A stretch of DNA of 64,000 nt from Stramonita haemastoma (GCA_030674155.1 CM060342.1:21775345-21839344), one strand, 5' to 3'. Shown: positions 19,171-28,250, counted from the stretch's first letter. Translations and numbers: made by a program. The notes: a model not told the origin generated them from the sequence alone.

Positions 19171-21931
19171 TGCATGTGTCAATATGGCTAGGTATTTGGC
19201 TGTCAATATGGTGAGGTATTTGGCTGCCAATATGTGACGCTCCACCATGAAATGAGTCGCTTAGCACATTACCCAATTTTGCGCTAGGAGCCATTAAAGA
19301 CAGGTGGGGGTCAAGTTGTCAATTTTGAGATTTTGATTGATTATGAAACTATATCTGTTATTGTACCTTGTAATGAAATATCAAGGCATGATTTTTTTAA
19401 TATTCCTTTTGCTTTAAAATTTGTTTTGAAAATACCCAAGCCCTCATTCTGACCACCTGTTACGAAAATAAACTTGCCCATTTCTCAGTTTGTCACATCC
19501 TGCAGTCTATCATTTCAATTTGTAATAACTTTTCATAGAACTGTCCGATTTTCAGTCTGTTTTTTGTATTGAATAGCCTTTTTATTGCAGATTAATAACT
19601 TGTCAACAACTAAAAATTGAACTTCGGTGCAATGCGACTCCTTATGTGGTGGAGTGTCACATATGGTGAGGTATTTAAAAACTGTACACACAGACTTCTT
19701 AACCAGTGTGTACTGCATACCCTGGGGGTCACCCAGAACATCTATAGATGCACTGTATCTTGCTCATCACACCTGCAATTTCACAGGTGTGATGATTGAT
19801 GTTATAGTTATACACAGAGAGCATATATATTGTGGGTGACCCCCCAGGGTGTCGAGCTGGGGAACGCTCAGCTACAATTGTGATGCTCCACCACATGATT
19901 AGTTACATTACTCTGGAGGCCAATTTCTAGTTGTTATTATGTTATTAATTGCTGTTCAGCTGTAAATGGGTACCTACCCTCTTAAGGGTCAGGGAAGGTA
20001 AAGCAGCAAGGGAGAGGAGATGGGCGCTGCCCTCAACATGCTGGCCTCTAGAGAAGCTGAGGTCTCTGACGCCTTGGTCCCCTACGACCACAAAGGTTAT
20101 GGATCACCTTTACCTTTACCTTAACCTAACATGCTGTTAAAATGCTATCCAATAAATTTTTTTAAAAAAGAAACAGATTGAAAATCCGACATTTTCATGA
20201 AAATTTATTACATTTGAAACTATAGACTGATGGAAGTAACAAAGTGAGAAACTAACAAGTTTTGCATCATAACGTGGTGGTCAGAATGAAGGCTTGGTGT
20301 TTTTTTTAAAGCATGTTTTAAAAGTAAAAGGAACAAAAATTGTACCTTGATACTTCAGTTGAAGGTAGAAGAAAGGCTATATTTTTATAACCAGTCAGAA
20401 TCTCAAAATCGACAACCTGACCCCCACCTACCTAAAACAGCTCCTATAGGAAAATTGGGTCAGGTACAACAGTGCAACTCATTTCATGGGGGGAGGTCAG
20501 ATTTATGATTTACACCGTTATTTTATTTTGCATGGGGGAGTGTCAGATTTATGATTTACACTGTTATTTTATTTATAAAATAAAATAATGGAATAAATCA
20601 TAAATCTGACCCTCCCCCCATGAAATGAGTTGCATTGTTTTTATGATTTATGATTTACACCGTTACTTTTTCACCTTTTCAGCCTGAAGTCGTGCAGTTT
20701 CCCTGTGGAGGTGTTACCTGAGGTGAGACAGGCAGGACAGGTGGCAGGACATCTCCAGCAAGGTCTGGAGCACATCCCTGCCGGGACACCTGTCCTGGTT
20801 GCCATGGGAGACATGCAGTGTGGTGTCCTAGCAGCTCTGCATGACTGTAGCGACGCCAGTAAGTCAGTGCTGGTGGGGATGTTTTGTGTTGTTGGGTTTT
20901 TTTTTTTCCTGTATGGTGATTTCTGTGGTTAGTTAGGTTTTAATTTAACGTATTCTGGACTGCCAGTGTTTTCTGTTTGCAAGGGTCGGCAAAAATTTGC
21001 ACAAGCAAAAGCAAACAAACCCAATATCAAAGTAACCCCCCCCCCCCTCCAAAATATTTTAAATGCTTGATATTGAATTTTCAGACACTGAACAAATAAA
21101 ACTGCCCGTCTTTTTGATTTGATTTATTCTTTTATATCGAGGGTAATGGAATAAGCACTCTTGTGCTTTTTTACATCCAGTCCCCGTGTGTATGCAGTTT
21201 TATAAATGTCATCTGTTCCCACCGGCACATGATGGCCTACTCTTACCAAAAGCGGAACAGGATTTAATGTGTGCGCAATATGTTCTGCGTGCATTTGCAC
21301 ATGGGGCCTCGGTTTAAAGTCTCATCCGAAGGACTTAAGGGGAGAGTGGAGTCAGCACTAATGTTAACTCCAGGAGAAAAATCTCCTCGACCGGACTCGA
21401 ACCTGGGTCGTCAAATTGCCAGCGCAATGTTCTGACCACTAGGCTATCCGTCCCCTCATTTCTAATGCCTGTGATCTGCCCACGATTTTCAGCTTTCTGT
21501 CTGTGTTGACGGTTGCAGTGTTGAACATTGGCACCTCCATTCAGCTCAGCCTGTGTGTGGACGACCCAGAGCCAGACAGGCAGCTGGGGGGGGCGGTGGA
21601 GGTGGTGCCCTACTTTGGCAAGACTCACCTGGCCGTTGTGGCCGGTCTGAACGGGGGCAATGTCCTGGTGTCCTTCATGAAGATGGTGAAACATTGGTTT
21701 CAGGAATTAGGTGAGTTGATGTGTGTGTGGGTGGGGTAGGGGGTGTGGGGGTGGGGAGGGGGGAGGTTGGAGGGGGGGGGGGTGTTGGGGGGGGGAGGGG
21801 GGTTGGGTGTTGGTGTGCTGTGTGTGTGTGTGTGTGTGTGTGTGTGAGTTGTGGCCGGTCTGAACGGGGCAATGTCCTGGTGTCCTTCATGAAGATGGTG
21901 AAACACTGGTTTCAGGAATTAGGTGAGTGTG

Positions 21932-22003
<72 letters not shown>

Positions 22004-23294
22004 GGGGGGGGTATGAGGGATGGAGGAGGAGGGTGTTGGGGGAGGGGGGGGATGGGTGTGTGTGTGTGTTTTTGTGGGTGTGTGTCAGAGGGGGGGGGGG
22101 GGTACGTGTGTGTGTGTGAGTGAGTGTATATGTGTGCATGCGTGCATTTGTTTTTTTCTACAATATTTTGTAAATGCCCAGGGCTTTTGCGTACTACATA
22201 TCAAGGGGTGCCAGCCAAAGGGTACTAGCTTCAGGGCAGGCAGTTTTTGAGAAAACTGTCTTTGAAATATATTTAGACAATTGAAACTGATAGTTATAAA
22301 CCTGACATGAATCTGATATTCCTGATACAAATTCACGGATTATGTTGCAATTAAGTTGAGAGATGAAATGAGTGGTTGGCTGTAGCTGCTTATTTGTAAA
22401 AAATATGTATTATTAAAAAGTGAAAATGTGAAATGTTGACACTTAGTACCTACTGGCTGGCACCCCTCAATATTCTGCATCATAATGATAATGATCATAT
22501 TCATCGACATCATCTTTTCTGTTATCATCACTATCTTTTTCTTTCTTTTTTTTAAAAAATCTTTTTATTAGTTGTTTATTTAGTCATTCATCAATTGGGT
22601 TTTTTGTTTTGATTTGGTTTTGTTGTTTTTTCATTAATTTTTTTTTTTCATTCATTAATTCATCATCCCTGACAGGAAAACAAAAATACAGTTGCATGCA
22701 GAAAAAAGAAAAAAAAAAGAAAAGGGTAAGGCACTGCACTTGCGGCGACGGACGCGCTCTCCCCAGGGAGATAGAGAGAGAGAGCAGCCCCAGAATTTCA
22801 CGCAGAGAAATCTGCCGTGACATAAAAGCTGTACAAAAATACAAAAAATACAAAATTGTTCCCCACATCTGTCCTGCAGGTTTCACAGACACCATTCTGG
22901 ACGTCCCCTTCATGGAGAAACTCATCTCCCTGGCACAGGCCACCCCGGACTCCTCCACCCTCGCCCTCACCCCCACCATCTTCGGCGAGCGTCACGACCC
23001 CGACCTCCTGGCCTCCGCCTCGGGAATCTCCCCCCACAATGCAACGCTGGGCGCCATGTTTCGGGCGGCCTCGCAAGGCATCGTGGACAACGTCTTCAGG
23101 ATGCTGCCCCCGGAGGTGCTGGCCTCCAAGGGGTGAGGAGGATCATCGGGTCGGGGTCGGTGCTGGCCCAGAATCCTTTGGTGCGGGACAGGATGCAGCA
23201 GGTGCTTGCTGGGAGGCTGGAGTACACGCAAGGGAACGAGAGTGATTCTGCCTTCGGAGCTGCAAAGGCAGCTCTGGCGCATTTGAATCAGTAA
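17554..23294 (+). CDS. SHPK: Sedoheptulokinase (SHPK), five coding exons, one frameshift
   Basis: The product phosphorylates sedoheptulose to sedoheptulose 7-phosphate with ATP, feeding the non-oxidative pentose phosphate pathway in the cytosol. Exons are 17554-17787, 18593-18993, 20683-20858, 21519-21710 and 22880-23294. The joined protein is about 472 residues, close to vertebrate SHPK (about 478). Visible FGGY-kinase signatures in order: DLGTTSVK (residues 15-22, phosphate binding), GISGQMHG (83-90, sugar site), YTWQD, the GDMQ motif with candidate catalytic Asp255, LNGGNVL, and the C-terminal GSGSVLAQNP adenosine motif. Intron phases are 0, 2, 1 and 1, all consistent. The last exon breaks frame at 23127-23136: four G where five would keep the frame. 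A TGA results, cutting off the last 54 residues. Because the frame beyond is intact and conserved, I favour a sequence error over a pseudogene. Confidence 0.93.
17812..18075. repeat. (TG)n and poly-G compound microsatellite in SHPK intron 1
   Basis: TG runs alternate with poly-G tracts (17826-17866) and a final pure (TG)n of about 40 units. The interval 18076-18450 that follows is AT-rich intron with no feature apart from a poly-C tract. Confidence 0.95.
18450..18555. repeat. (CA)n microsatellite before SHPK exon 2
   Basis: CA and CCACA units form a pure run that ends 38 bases before the exon 2 acceptor. The acceptor's own pyrimidine tract (TTTTTTTTTTACC) lies between them. Confidence 0.95.
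18593..18993 (+). CDS. SHPK: SHPK exon 2
   Basis: The acceptor is CTACACAG and the donor GTGAGA. It encodes VQAIGISGQMHGLVLWRG, the TWQDRRC substrate-loop motif, the GTIMDFVV segment and the GYYDVQSRTWNVD segment. These are diagnostic of SHPK within the FGGY family. It ends in phase 2. Confidence 0.92.
19150..19230. repeat. Short tandem repeat (AATATGG(T)GAGGTATTTGGCTG)
   Basis: Two to three 25-base units of 'aatatggtgaggtatttgg' type precede a MITE, and one more partial unit follows it at 19662-19677. They supply an internal view of the insertion site. Confidence 0.7.
19231..19664 (+). mobile_element. MITE family M1, copy 1 (SHPK intron 2)
   Basis: It is about 430 bases long with termini TGTGACGCTCCACCA and TGGTGGAGTGTCACA, flanked by TA on both sides. 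There are no coding frames. A near-identical copy lies at 23363-23796 downstream of SHPK, and a diverged reverse copy at 19879-20505. The TA duplication suggests a Tc1/mariner-type mobiliser, which is inference. Confidence 0.8.
19719..19850. repeat. Compound hairpin in SHPK intron 2
   Basis: ACCCTGGGGGTCACCCA (19719-19735) pairs with TGGGTGACCCCCCAGGGT (19833-19850). Inside it ATCACACCTG (19766-19775) pairs with CAGGTGTGAT (19784-19793). The whole folds as a hairpin within a hairpin. It may be a small foldback element. It is non-coding. Confidence 0.7.
19879..20505 (-). mobile_element. MITE family M1, diverged reverse copy interrupted by a SINE
   Basis: The left end reads TGTGATGCTCCACCACA. 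Bases 20160-20505 read, in reverse complement, as the 5' half of M1 (for example 'aggtgggggtcaggttgtcg' against 'caggtgggggtcaagttgtc'). A family D SINE body splits it at about 19957-20127. Confidence 0.7.
19957..20127 (+). repeat. SINE family D, 5'-truncated, nested in MITE M1
   Basis: It runs from 'cagctgtaaatgggtacc' to 'cctttacctttaccttaacc' and matches the 3' 170 bases of the full copy at 10893-11192 with few changes. Confidence 0.8.
20486..20668. repeat. Palindrome and tandem duplications in front of SHPK exon 3
   Basis: The unit 'catggggg(g)agtgtcaga' plus 'tttatgatttacac' is present twice directly (20486-20529 and 20531-20574) and once inverted (20576-20621), forming a palindrome with arms of about 44 bases and almost no loop. 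A further fragment at 20640-20668 ends 14 bases before the exon 3 acceptor. The unit derives from the end of MITE M1. Confidence 0.75.
20683..20858 (+). CDS. SHPK: SHPK exon 3
   Basis: A strong acceptor (CTTTTTCACCTTTTCAG) precedes it and GTAAGT follows. It encodes LKSCSFPVEVLPEVRQAG through VLVAMGDMQCGVLAAL. GDMQ contains the candidate catalytic aspartate of FGGY kinases. It ends in phase 1. Confidence 0.92.
20859..21116. other. SHPK intron 3, 5' part
   Basis: T-rich, with a poly-C tract near 21040. No feature beyond the intron itself. Confidence 0.6.
21117..21456 (-). repeat. SINE family A, full-length copy in SHPK intron 3
   Basis: This is the best copy in the window. On the - strand it starts with a tRNA-like head (GACGGATAGCCTAGTGGTCA, then GGTTCGAGTCCGGTCGAGG as B-box). 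The body has the GTAAGAGTAGGCCATCATGT block, and the tail carries TCGATATAAAAGAATAAATC. Its A and B boxes are spaced as in a tRNA. Confidence 0.85.
21519..21710 (+). CDS. SHPK: SHPK exon 4
   Basis: The acceptor is GGTTGCAG and the donor GTGAGT. It encodes (M)LNIGTSIQLSLCVDDPE through VVAGLNGGNVLVSFMKMV and HWFQELG. The LNIGTS and LNGGNVL motifs are characteristic of SHPK. It ends in phase 1. Confidence 0.92.
21848..21928 (+). pseudogene. Partial duplicate of SHPK exon 4 with its donor
   Basis: The 3' 76 bases of exon 4 plus the GTGAGT donor are repeated about 213 bases downstream between TG-rich tracts. Compared with the original (21635-21716) it has one G fewer in the G run (aacggggcaat against aacgggggcaat) and one T-to-C change. 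The missing G would shift the frame, and there is no good acceptor before it, so it is not expected to be a working exon. Confidence 0.85.
21929..22135. repeat. (TG)n and G-rich repeat in SHPK intron 4
   Basis: A TG run of about 35 units is followed by G-rich imperfect repeats. Frames through it are not coding. Confidence 0.9.
22136..22670. other. SHPK intron 4, AT-rich part
   Basis: 'aggggtgccagccaaagggt' near 22204 and its reverse-complement-like 'ctactggctggcacccctca' near 22450 form an inverted pair about 250 bases apart, possibly the ends of a small element. Otherwise nothing is seen. Confidence 0.4.
22672..22845 (+). repeat. SINE family B, 3' part, just before SHPK exon 5
   Basis: 'acagttgcatgcagaaaaaa', 'ggcactgcacttgcggcgac', 'cgcgctctccccagggaga' and 'aatttcacgcagagaaatct' are the family B signature seen in full at 63305-63690. 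It ends about 35 bases before the exon 5 acceptor. Confidence 0.8.
22880..23294 (+). CDS. SHPK: SHPK exon 5 (terminal coding exon, frameshifted)
   Basis: The acceptor is ATCTGTCCTGCAG. It encodes (G)FTDTILDVPFMEKLISLA, LTPTIFGERHDPDLLAS and IVDNVFRMLPPEVLASK. Then, one base out of frame, GVRRIIGSGSVLAQNPLVR leads on to FGAAKAALAHLNQ and TAA at 23292-23294. The break is in the run AAGGGGTGAGG. Read without correction the exon stops at TGA 23134-23136. Confidence 0.92.
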
Positions 23295-23362
23295 AATGGG
23301 GGGTTGGGGGGTGAGGGGGGGGGGGTTGGGGGGTGGTGGGGGCTGTGACTTTCTCCCTTTTC

Positions 23363-23796
23363 ATATGTGACACTCCACAAAATGAGTCGCTTAGCACATG
23401 ACCCAATTTTGCGCTAGGAGCCATTAAAGGCAGGTGGGGGTTCAAGTTGTCAATTTTTGAGATTTTGATTGATTGATAAACTATATCCGTTATTCTACCT
23501 TGTAATAAATATCAAGGCATAATTTTTTTTTATTCTTTTTGCTTTTTAATGTGTTTTGAAAATACCCAAGCCCTCATTCTGACAACCTGTTACGAAAATA
23601 AACTTGCCCAGTTTGTCATTTTGTCACATCCTTGCAGTCTGTCATTTCAATTTGTAATAACTTTGCACAGAATGTCTGATTTTCAATCTTTTTTTTTGTA
23701 TTGAATAGCCTTTTTATTACAGATTAATAACTTGTCAATACCTAAAAATTGACCTCTGGTGCTATGCGACTCCTTATGTGGTGGAGCGTCACATAT
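23363..23796 (+). mobile_element. MITE family M1, copy 2, downstream of SHPK
   Basis: The ends are TGTGACACTCCA and GGAGCGTCACA with TA on both sides. The interior closely matches copy 1. The nearest AATAAA after the SHPK stop (23504-23509) lies inside it. The flanking sequence is duplicated immediately downstream without the element. Confidence 0.85.
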
Positions 23797-24055
23797 AGTT
23801 CTGCAAGCCTTGGTTTCTGCTGTAAAGAGACTGCATGATGAACATGGTTATCTTTCCAAAACACAAAAGGGGTGGGGGGGGGGGGCTGTGACTTTTCCCC
23901 TTTTCATATAGTTCTTCTGCAAGCTTTGTTTTGCTGTAGAGAGAGACTGCATGATGAACATTGTTAACTTTGCAGAAGAAACATTTTTGTGAAGAAGCAT
24001 AGAGGCACTTTCTGAAAAGCAGAACAGGATTTAACGTGTGCGCAAGATGTTCTGC
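23797..24055. repeat. Local duplication containing an empty M1 site
   Basis: 'gggggctgtgactttctccc' through 'gactgcatgatgaacat' around copy 2 recurs at about 23880-23960 as a second copy in which 'ttttcatatagttc' is uninterrupted. It is thus a paralogous empty site for the MITE. Confidence 0.75.
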
Positions 24056-24175
24056 TGGTGTGTTGTGTGTGTGTGTGTGTGTGTGTTGTGTGGTGTGTGT
24101 GTGTGTGTTTGTGTGTGTGTTTTGTGTGTGTGGTGTGTGTGTTGGTGTGTGTGGTGTGTGTGTGTGTTTTAAATT
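24056..24175. repeat. (TG)n microsatellite, interrupted
   Basis: TG units with frequent TTG and GGTG variants. It is not coding. Confidence 0.9.
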
Positions 24176-24272
24176 TCTTTTATTTTGAGGAAGATGGAAT
24201 AAGCATTCATGTGCTTTTTTACATCCAGTCCCCGTATGAATGCAGTTTTGTAAATTTTGTCATCCGTTTGTG
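24176..24272 (-). repeat. SINE family A, 3' fragment
   Basis: 'gaagatggaataagcattca' and 'catccagtccccgtatgaat' match the family A tail in reverse. It is bordered by TG runs on both sides. Confidence 0.65.
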
Positions 24273-24529
24273 TATTGTGTTGTGTGTGTGTGTGTGTGTT
24301 GTGGTGTGTGTGTGCACACGTGCATTCGAATAGGCGTTTTGATTGTGCCTTAACTTAACTTTTGAAATAAGTTCTTTGGGATTTGTTCTGTTTTCTTGTT
24401 CAAACTGAATGACAGAAAAAGATGATGAGAGGACTGCCTTGTATGCAGAAGAAGTACTAGATATGTCATTGTACAAAACTGATACATACAGGTAATGGGC
24501 CTAATTGTGGGGGGTAACCTACTGCTACA

Positions 24530-24707
24530 ATGCGCACACATTAAATCCTGTTCCACTTTTCGTAAGAGTAGGCCATTGTGTGCTGGTGGGAACAGACGAC
24601 AAGATTTACTCAACCGCGTACACACGGGGACTGGATGTAAAAAAGCACAAGAGCGCTTATTCCATTATCCTCAGATTTAAAAAAAAATAAATAATAAATA
24701 AATTGAG
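24530..24707 (+). repeat. SINE family A, 3' part with (AAAT)n tail
   Basis: 'cttttcgtaagagtaggcc', 'gtgggaacagacgacaag', 'cacacggggactggatgtaa' and 'gcgcttattccattatcctc' are present in order, ending in AATAAATAA. Confidence 0.85.
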
Positions 24708-24864
24708 TGCACGATCTGACAATGTAGGTGTGATCCATTATTAGTGCCTTTGACAGACTTTTACCCTGGAGTTAGCATCACAACCAACTCCACTACCCCC
24801 CCCCCACCCACCCCCCCCGCAAATCCTTCAGAGAGGACTATAAACTGAGGTCCCCTCTACGAAC

Positions 24865-25255
24865 ACACACTGAACATCTTGTGTACATTCTAAAACCCGT
24901 TCTGCCTTTTGAAAGAGTAGTCCATTGTTTGCCAGAAGAACGGTTGACAGAGTAAAAAAAACAAAACCAACTTAACACACAGAACACTTTGTACATCTAA
25001 CGTCTGCCTTGAAAGAGAGTCATTTGCAGAAAATACAAAGTTAAAAATAAAACCCTAACACACACTGAACATCTTGTGTACATTCTAAAACCTTTCTGCC
25101 TTTTGAAAGAGTAATCCATTGTTTGCCAGAAGGAACGGTTGACAAAGTTAAAAATAAAACCCTAACACACACTGAACATCTTGTGTGTCATTCTAAAACC
25201 CATTCTGCCTTTTGGAAGAGTAGTCCAGTGCGTGCTAGAAGGATTGGATGAAATT
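24865..25255 (+). repeat. Tandem array derived from the body of SINE family A
   Basis: Four units of about 85-108 bases start with 'cacactgaacatcttgtgt' and contain 'ttctgccttttgaaagagta'. These correspond to 'cgcagaacatcttgcg' and 'ttccgcttttcgtaagagta' in the SINE. A SINE segment has therefore been amplified in tandem. Confidence 0.7.
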
Positions 25256-25763
25256 TAAAAAAACAACAAAAAACACATTGATGTTGTGTTTAGACATCAT
25301 CTTGGAAGTTTAGAATGTGCACAAAATCTCAGCTCTGATGAAAGGAAAAGGGGTTTTCATACACACACATGCACACTTGTGCACATCCATTTGCAGCTTA
25401 CCTACCTACCTAACCTAAAGGCAATGGGTTGAATGCTTGGTGTGTGTATCTGTTTTGTTTTTATTTGTTTGTATGGGCATTTTTCCTTGCCATATAGGCA
25501 TTCCTATTCCATTTTCAAAGAGATCTTGTTTCAGAGATGGATTGCAATTTTTAAAGCAATCATGGTGTTATTCATACTATCCTGTTTTATATTGTTGTTC
25601 TGTATATTTATAATAATAATGGTGCTAACAGATTGATCACTGTATATATGTATTTCAGATGTTTTTTTGACATATGTATTTCAGATCTTTCAGTAAATAT
25701 GGAAACTTTTGACTTCAAAACTGATTCTTGAGACTGAGGAAACACACACATTGTGTAATATCT
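25256..25763. other. AT-rich sequence, no gene seen
   Basis: No exon or clear repeat is seen. Open frames are short and leucine/phenylalanine-rich. Confidence 0.4.
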
Positions 25764-25987
25764 ACTCTCCCCAAAAAGTCCTTCGGATGAGACTATAAAC
25801 TGAGGCCCCGTGTGCGAACGCACGTTAGAACATCTTGTGCACACGTTAAACCTGTTCCGCTTTTCGTAAGAGTAGGCCATCGTGTGCCGGTGGGAACAGA
25901 TGACATTTACGAAACTGCATACACACGGGGACTGGATGTAAAAAAGCACAAGAGTGCTTATCCCATTATCCTCGATATAAAAGAATA

Positions 25988-26018
<31 letters not shown>
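25764..26018 (+). repeat. SINE family A, nearly complete body with (AAAT)n tail
   Basis: It begins at 'ccaaaaagtccttcggatga', passes through 'gaggccccgtgtgcgaacgc' and 'gtaagagtaggccatcgtgt', and ends in 'ctcgatataaaagaataaaa' plus AAATAAAT repeats. The tRNA-like head is missing. Confidence 0.85.
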
Positions 26019-26690
26019 ATCAATCTTTGTTATTGGTAGCTGTTAGAGGCTTACACCTGGTTGAGGTGAGCTTTGAGTGTGGCAAAACTCTTGGGTTTTG
26101 TTTTCCATTGTCTTTTTTGTTGTTTGTTTTTTTTCCATTGTCTTACTTGATCTAAAACAGAATGCACAAACATGTATACACCTATGGGGAAAAATTTATC
26201 ATCTTAACCACTTTAAAAGAATAAGACTGGTTTTACACACACAGTTAAATTTCCTCATCTTCGAAAAAATCAGTTTTTGAGGTCAAATGTTTTCATATTC
26301 ACTGAAAAATCAGTGAACTTCTTTTGTGCTGGCGCCCTTTAAAAAAAACAAAACAAACAAAGCAACCAAACACTCCCCCCCCCCCCCCATTGAATTGTCA
26401 GAAATATATTCCACTTTTAAAAGACAGCACTAAAGATAAGTTGAAGGGAAGCAGCTTCTTGCTGATGGAAATAGTAGATCTAACAGCATGAGTAGTTTCC
26501 CTGTGATCGAAAATGTTGTTGCAATTTTTTTAAGCATCTGAAATGTGCTGTGAATTGTGGCACAAAGATGGCTGTAGCTCTGGCTACAGCACAACTCCAG
26601 TGAGTTAATGTCTTTTTTTGTTGTTGAATAAAATCACAGGAATGGTGAGACAAACGAAAAGCATTGAAGTGATAATTGAAATGTCCCTAC
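26019..26690. other. AT-rich sequence with a poly-C tract, no gene seen
   Basis: Nothing beyond homopolymers and A-rich patches is seen. Confidence 0.4.
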
Positions 26691-26699
26691 TTAATTAAT

Positions 26700-27465
26700 C
26701 TGTCAAATACCTCCATAGCATCAGTGTTATGCACCTCTTTAGCATTAATGTTACGCACCTCCATAGCATCAGTGTTATATCATGCACCTCCATAGCATCA
26801 GTGTTATATCATGCACCTCCATAGCATCAGTGTTATATCATGCACCTCCATAGCAATCAGTGTTATATCATGCACCTCCATAGCATCAATGTTATATCAT
26901 GCACCTCCATAGCATCAGTGTTATATCATGCACCTCCCTAACATCAGTGTTTTATCATGCACCTCCATAACATCAACATTATATCATGCCCTCCATAGCA
27001 TCAATGCTATGTCATACACCTCCATGGCATCAATATTACATCGTGCACCTCCATGGCATCAATATATATCATGCACATCCCTAACATCAATGTTATCACC
27101 TCCCTAACATCAATATTATATCATGCACCTCCATGGCATCAATATTATATCATGCACCTCCATGGCATCAATATTATATCATGCACATCCCTAACATCAA
27201 TGTTATGCACCTCCCTAACATCAATATTATATCATGCACCTCCATGGCATCAATGTTATATCATGCACCTCCATGCATCAATATTATATCATGCACTCCC
27301 TAACATCAATATTGTATCATGCACCTCCATGGCATCAATATTATATCATGCACCTCCATGGCATCAATGTTATATGCACCTCCCTAACATCAACATTACA
27401 TCATGCACCTCCATGCATTAACATATCATGCACCTCCATAGCCTCAACATTATATCATTCTCCTA
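26700..27465. repeat. 28-bp minisatellite (ATCATGCACCTCCATAGCAT)
   Basis: About 26 units of 22 to 32 bases alternate 'atcatgcacctccatagcat' and 'atcatgcacctccctaacat' with 'cagtgttat' or 'caatattat' linkers. The open + strand frames (SILYHAPPWHQ repeats) arise from the 28-base period and indels and do not indicate a gene. Confidence 0.95.
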
Positions 27466-27950
27466 ACCATTGACCATTGTACTGCCATTTTAAGGGAGTT
27501 TGGTGGAGTCAGTATCTTAAAAATATAGAAATGCCAGTTGTAAAGTCTTGGTTCTGTATCTACTGTTGTGAAGTCTTGGTTCTATATCTAACTGTTGTGA
27601 AGTCTTTGTACTATTATCTACTACAAAACGTCATCAGGGTATTTCGGAGGACTTGTAAGTAACTTTTCCAACTTTGTGTGTTTTGACAGAGGTATCTCAT
27701 CTGTGTGTTTACACTGGTTTTAGTTTTTCATGGCAGAGGCTGTGGTTGTGAAACTTTGTTGAAGTTATGTTTCTGTTGTTTTTGTTTTGAAGTTTATTTT
27801 GCCTGCATGTATATTGACAATCATGTGAAGGCAGTCCTGCTACAGACCTTTGTAACTAAACAGATCTATTTTGAGTTCAATTGGATACATGCATGCACAC
27901 ATACCCATACCATTGTGCATACGTGCTTGCTCATGTGTACACATGTGCAC
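27466..27950. other. Unique sequence with a short 30-base triplication
   Basis: 'gttgtgaagtcttggttcta' type units repeat three times at about 27537-27620. No exon is supported. Confidence 0.4.
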
Positions 27951-28028
27951 ACTCACACACACACATGCATGCATGTACACACATGCTTATGTGTGCACAT
28001 GCATGCATGCGCACACACACACAACACA

Positions 28029-28111
<83 letters not shown>

Positions 28112-28147
28112 GTATCATGTAAATAATAAATTCCATACATTATGTTG

Positions 28148-28220
<73 letters not shown>

Positions 28221-28250
28221 CATTATTGTTGTTGTTGTTGTTATTATATG
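27950..28250. repeat. (CA)n followed by (ATT)n microsatellite
   Basis: Mixed CA/GCAT repeats, then pure CA to 28108, then about 30 ATT units at 28153-28220 ending in GTT units. Confidence 0.95.

Noticed and set aside
23133..23140. GTGAGG as a real splice donor in SHPK exon 5
   Set aside because: The frame after the site continues immediately with conserved residues (RRIIGSGS). An intron here would delete them or be only a few bases long.
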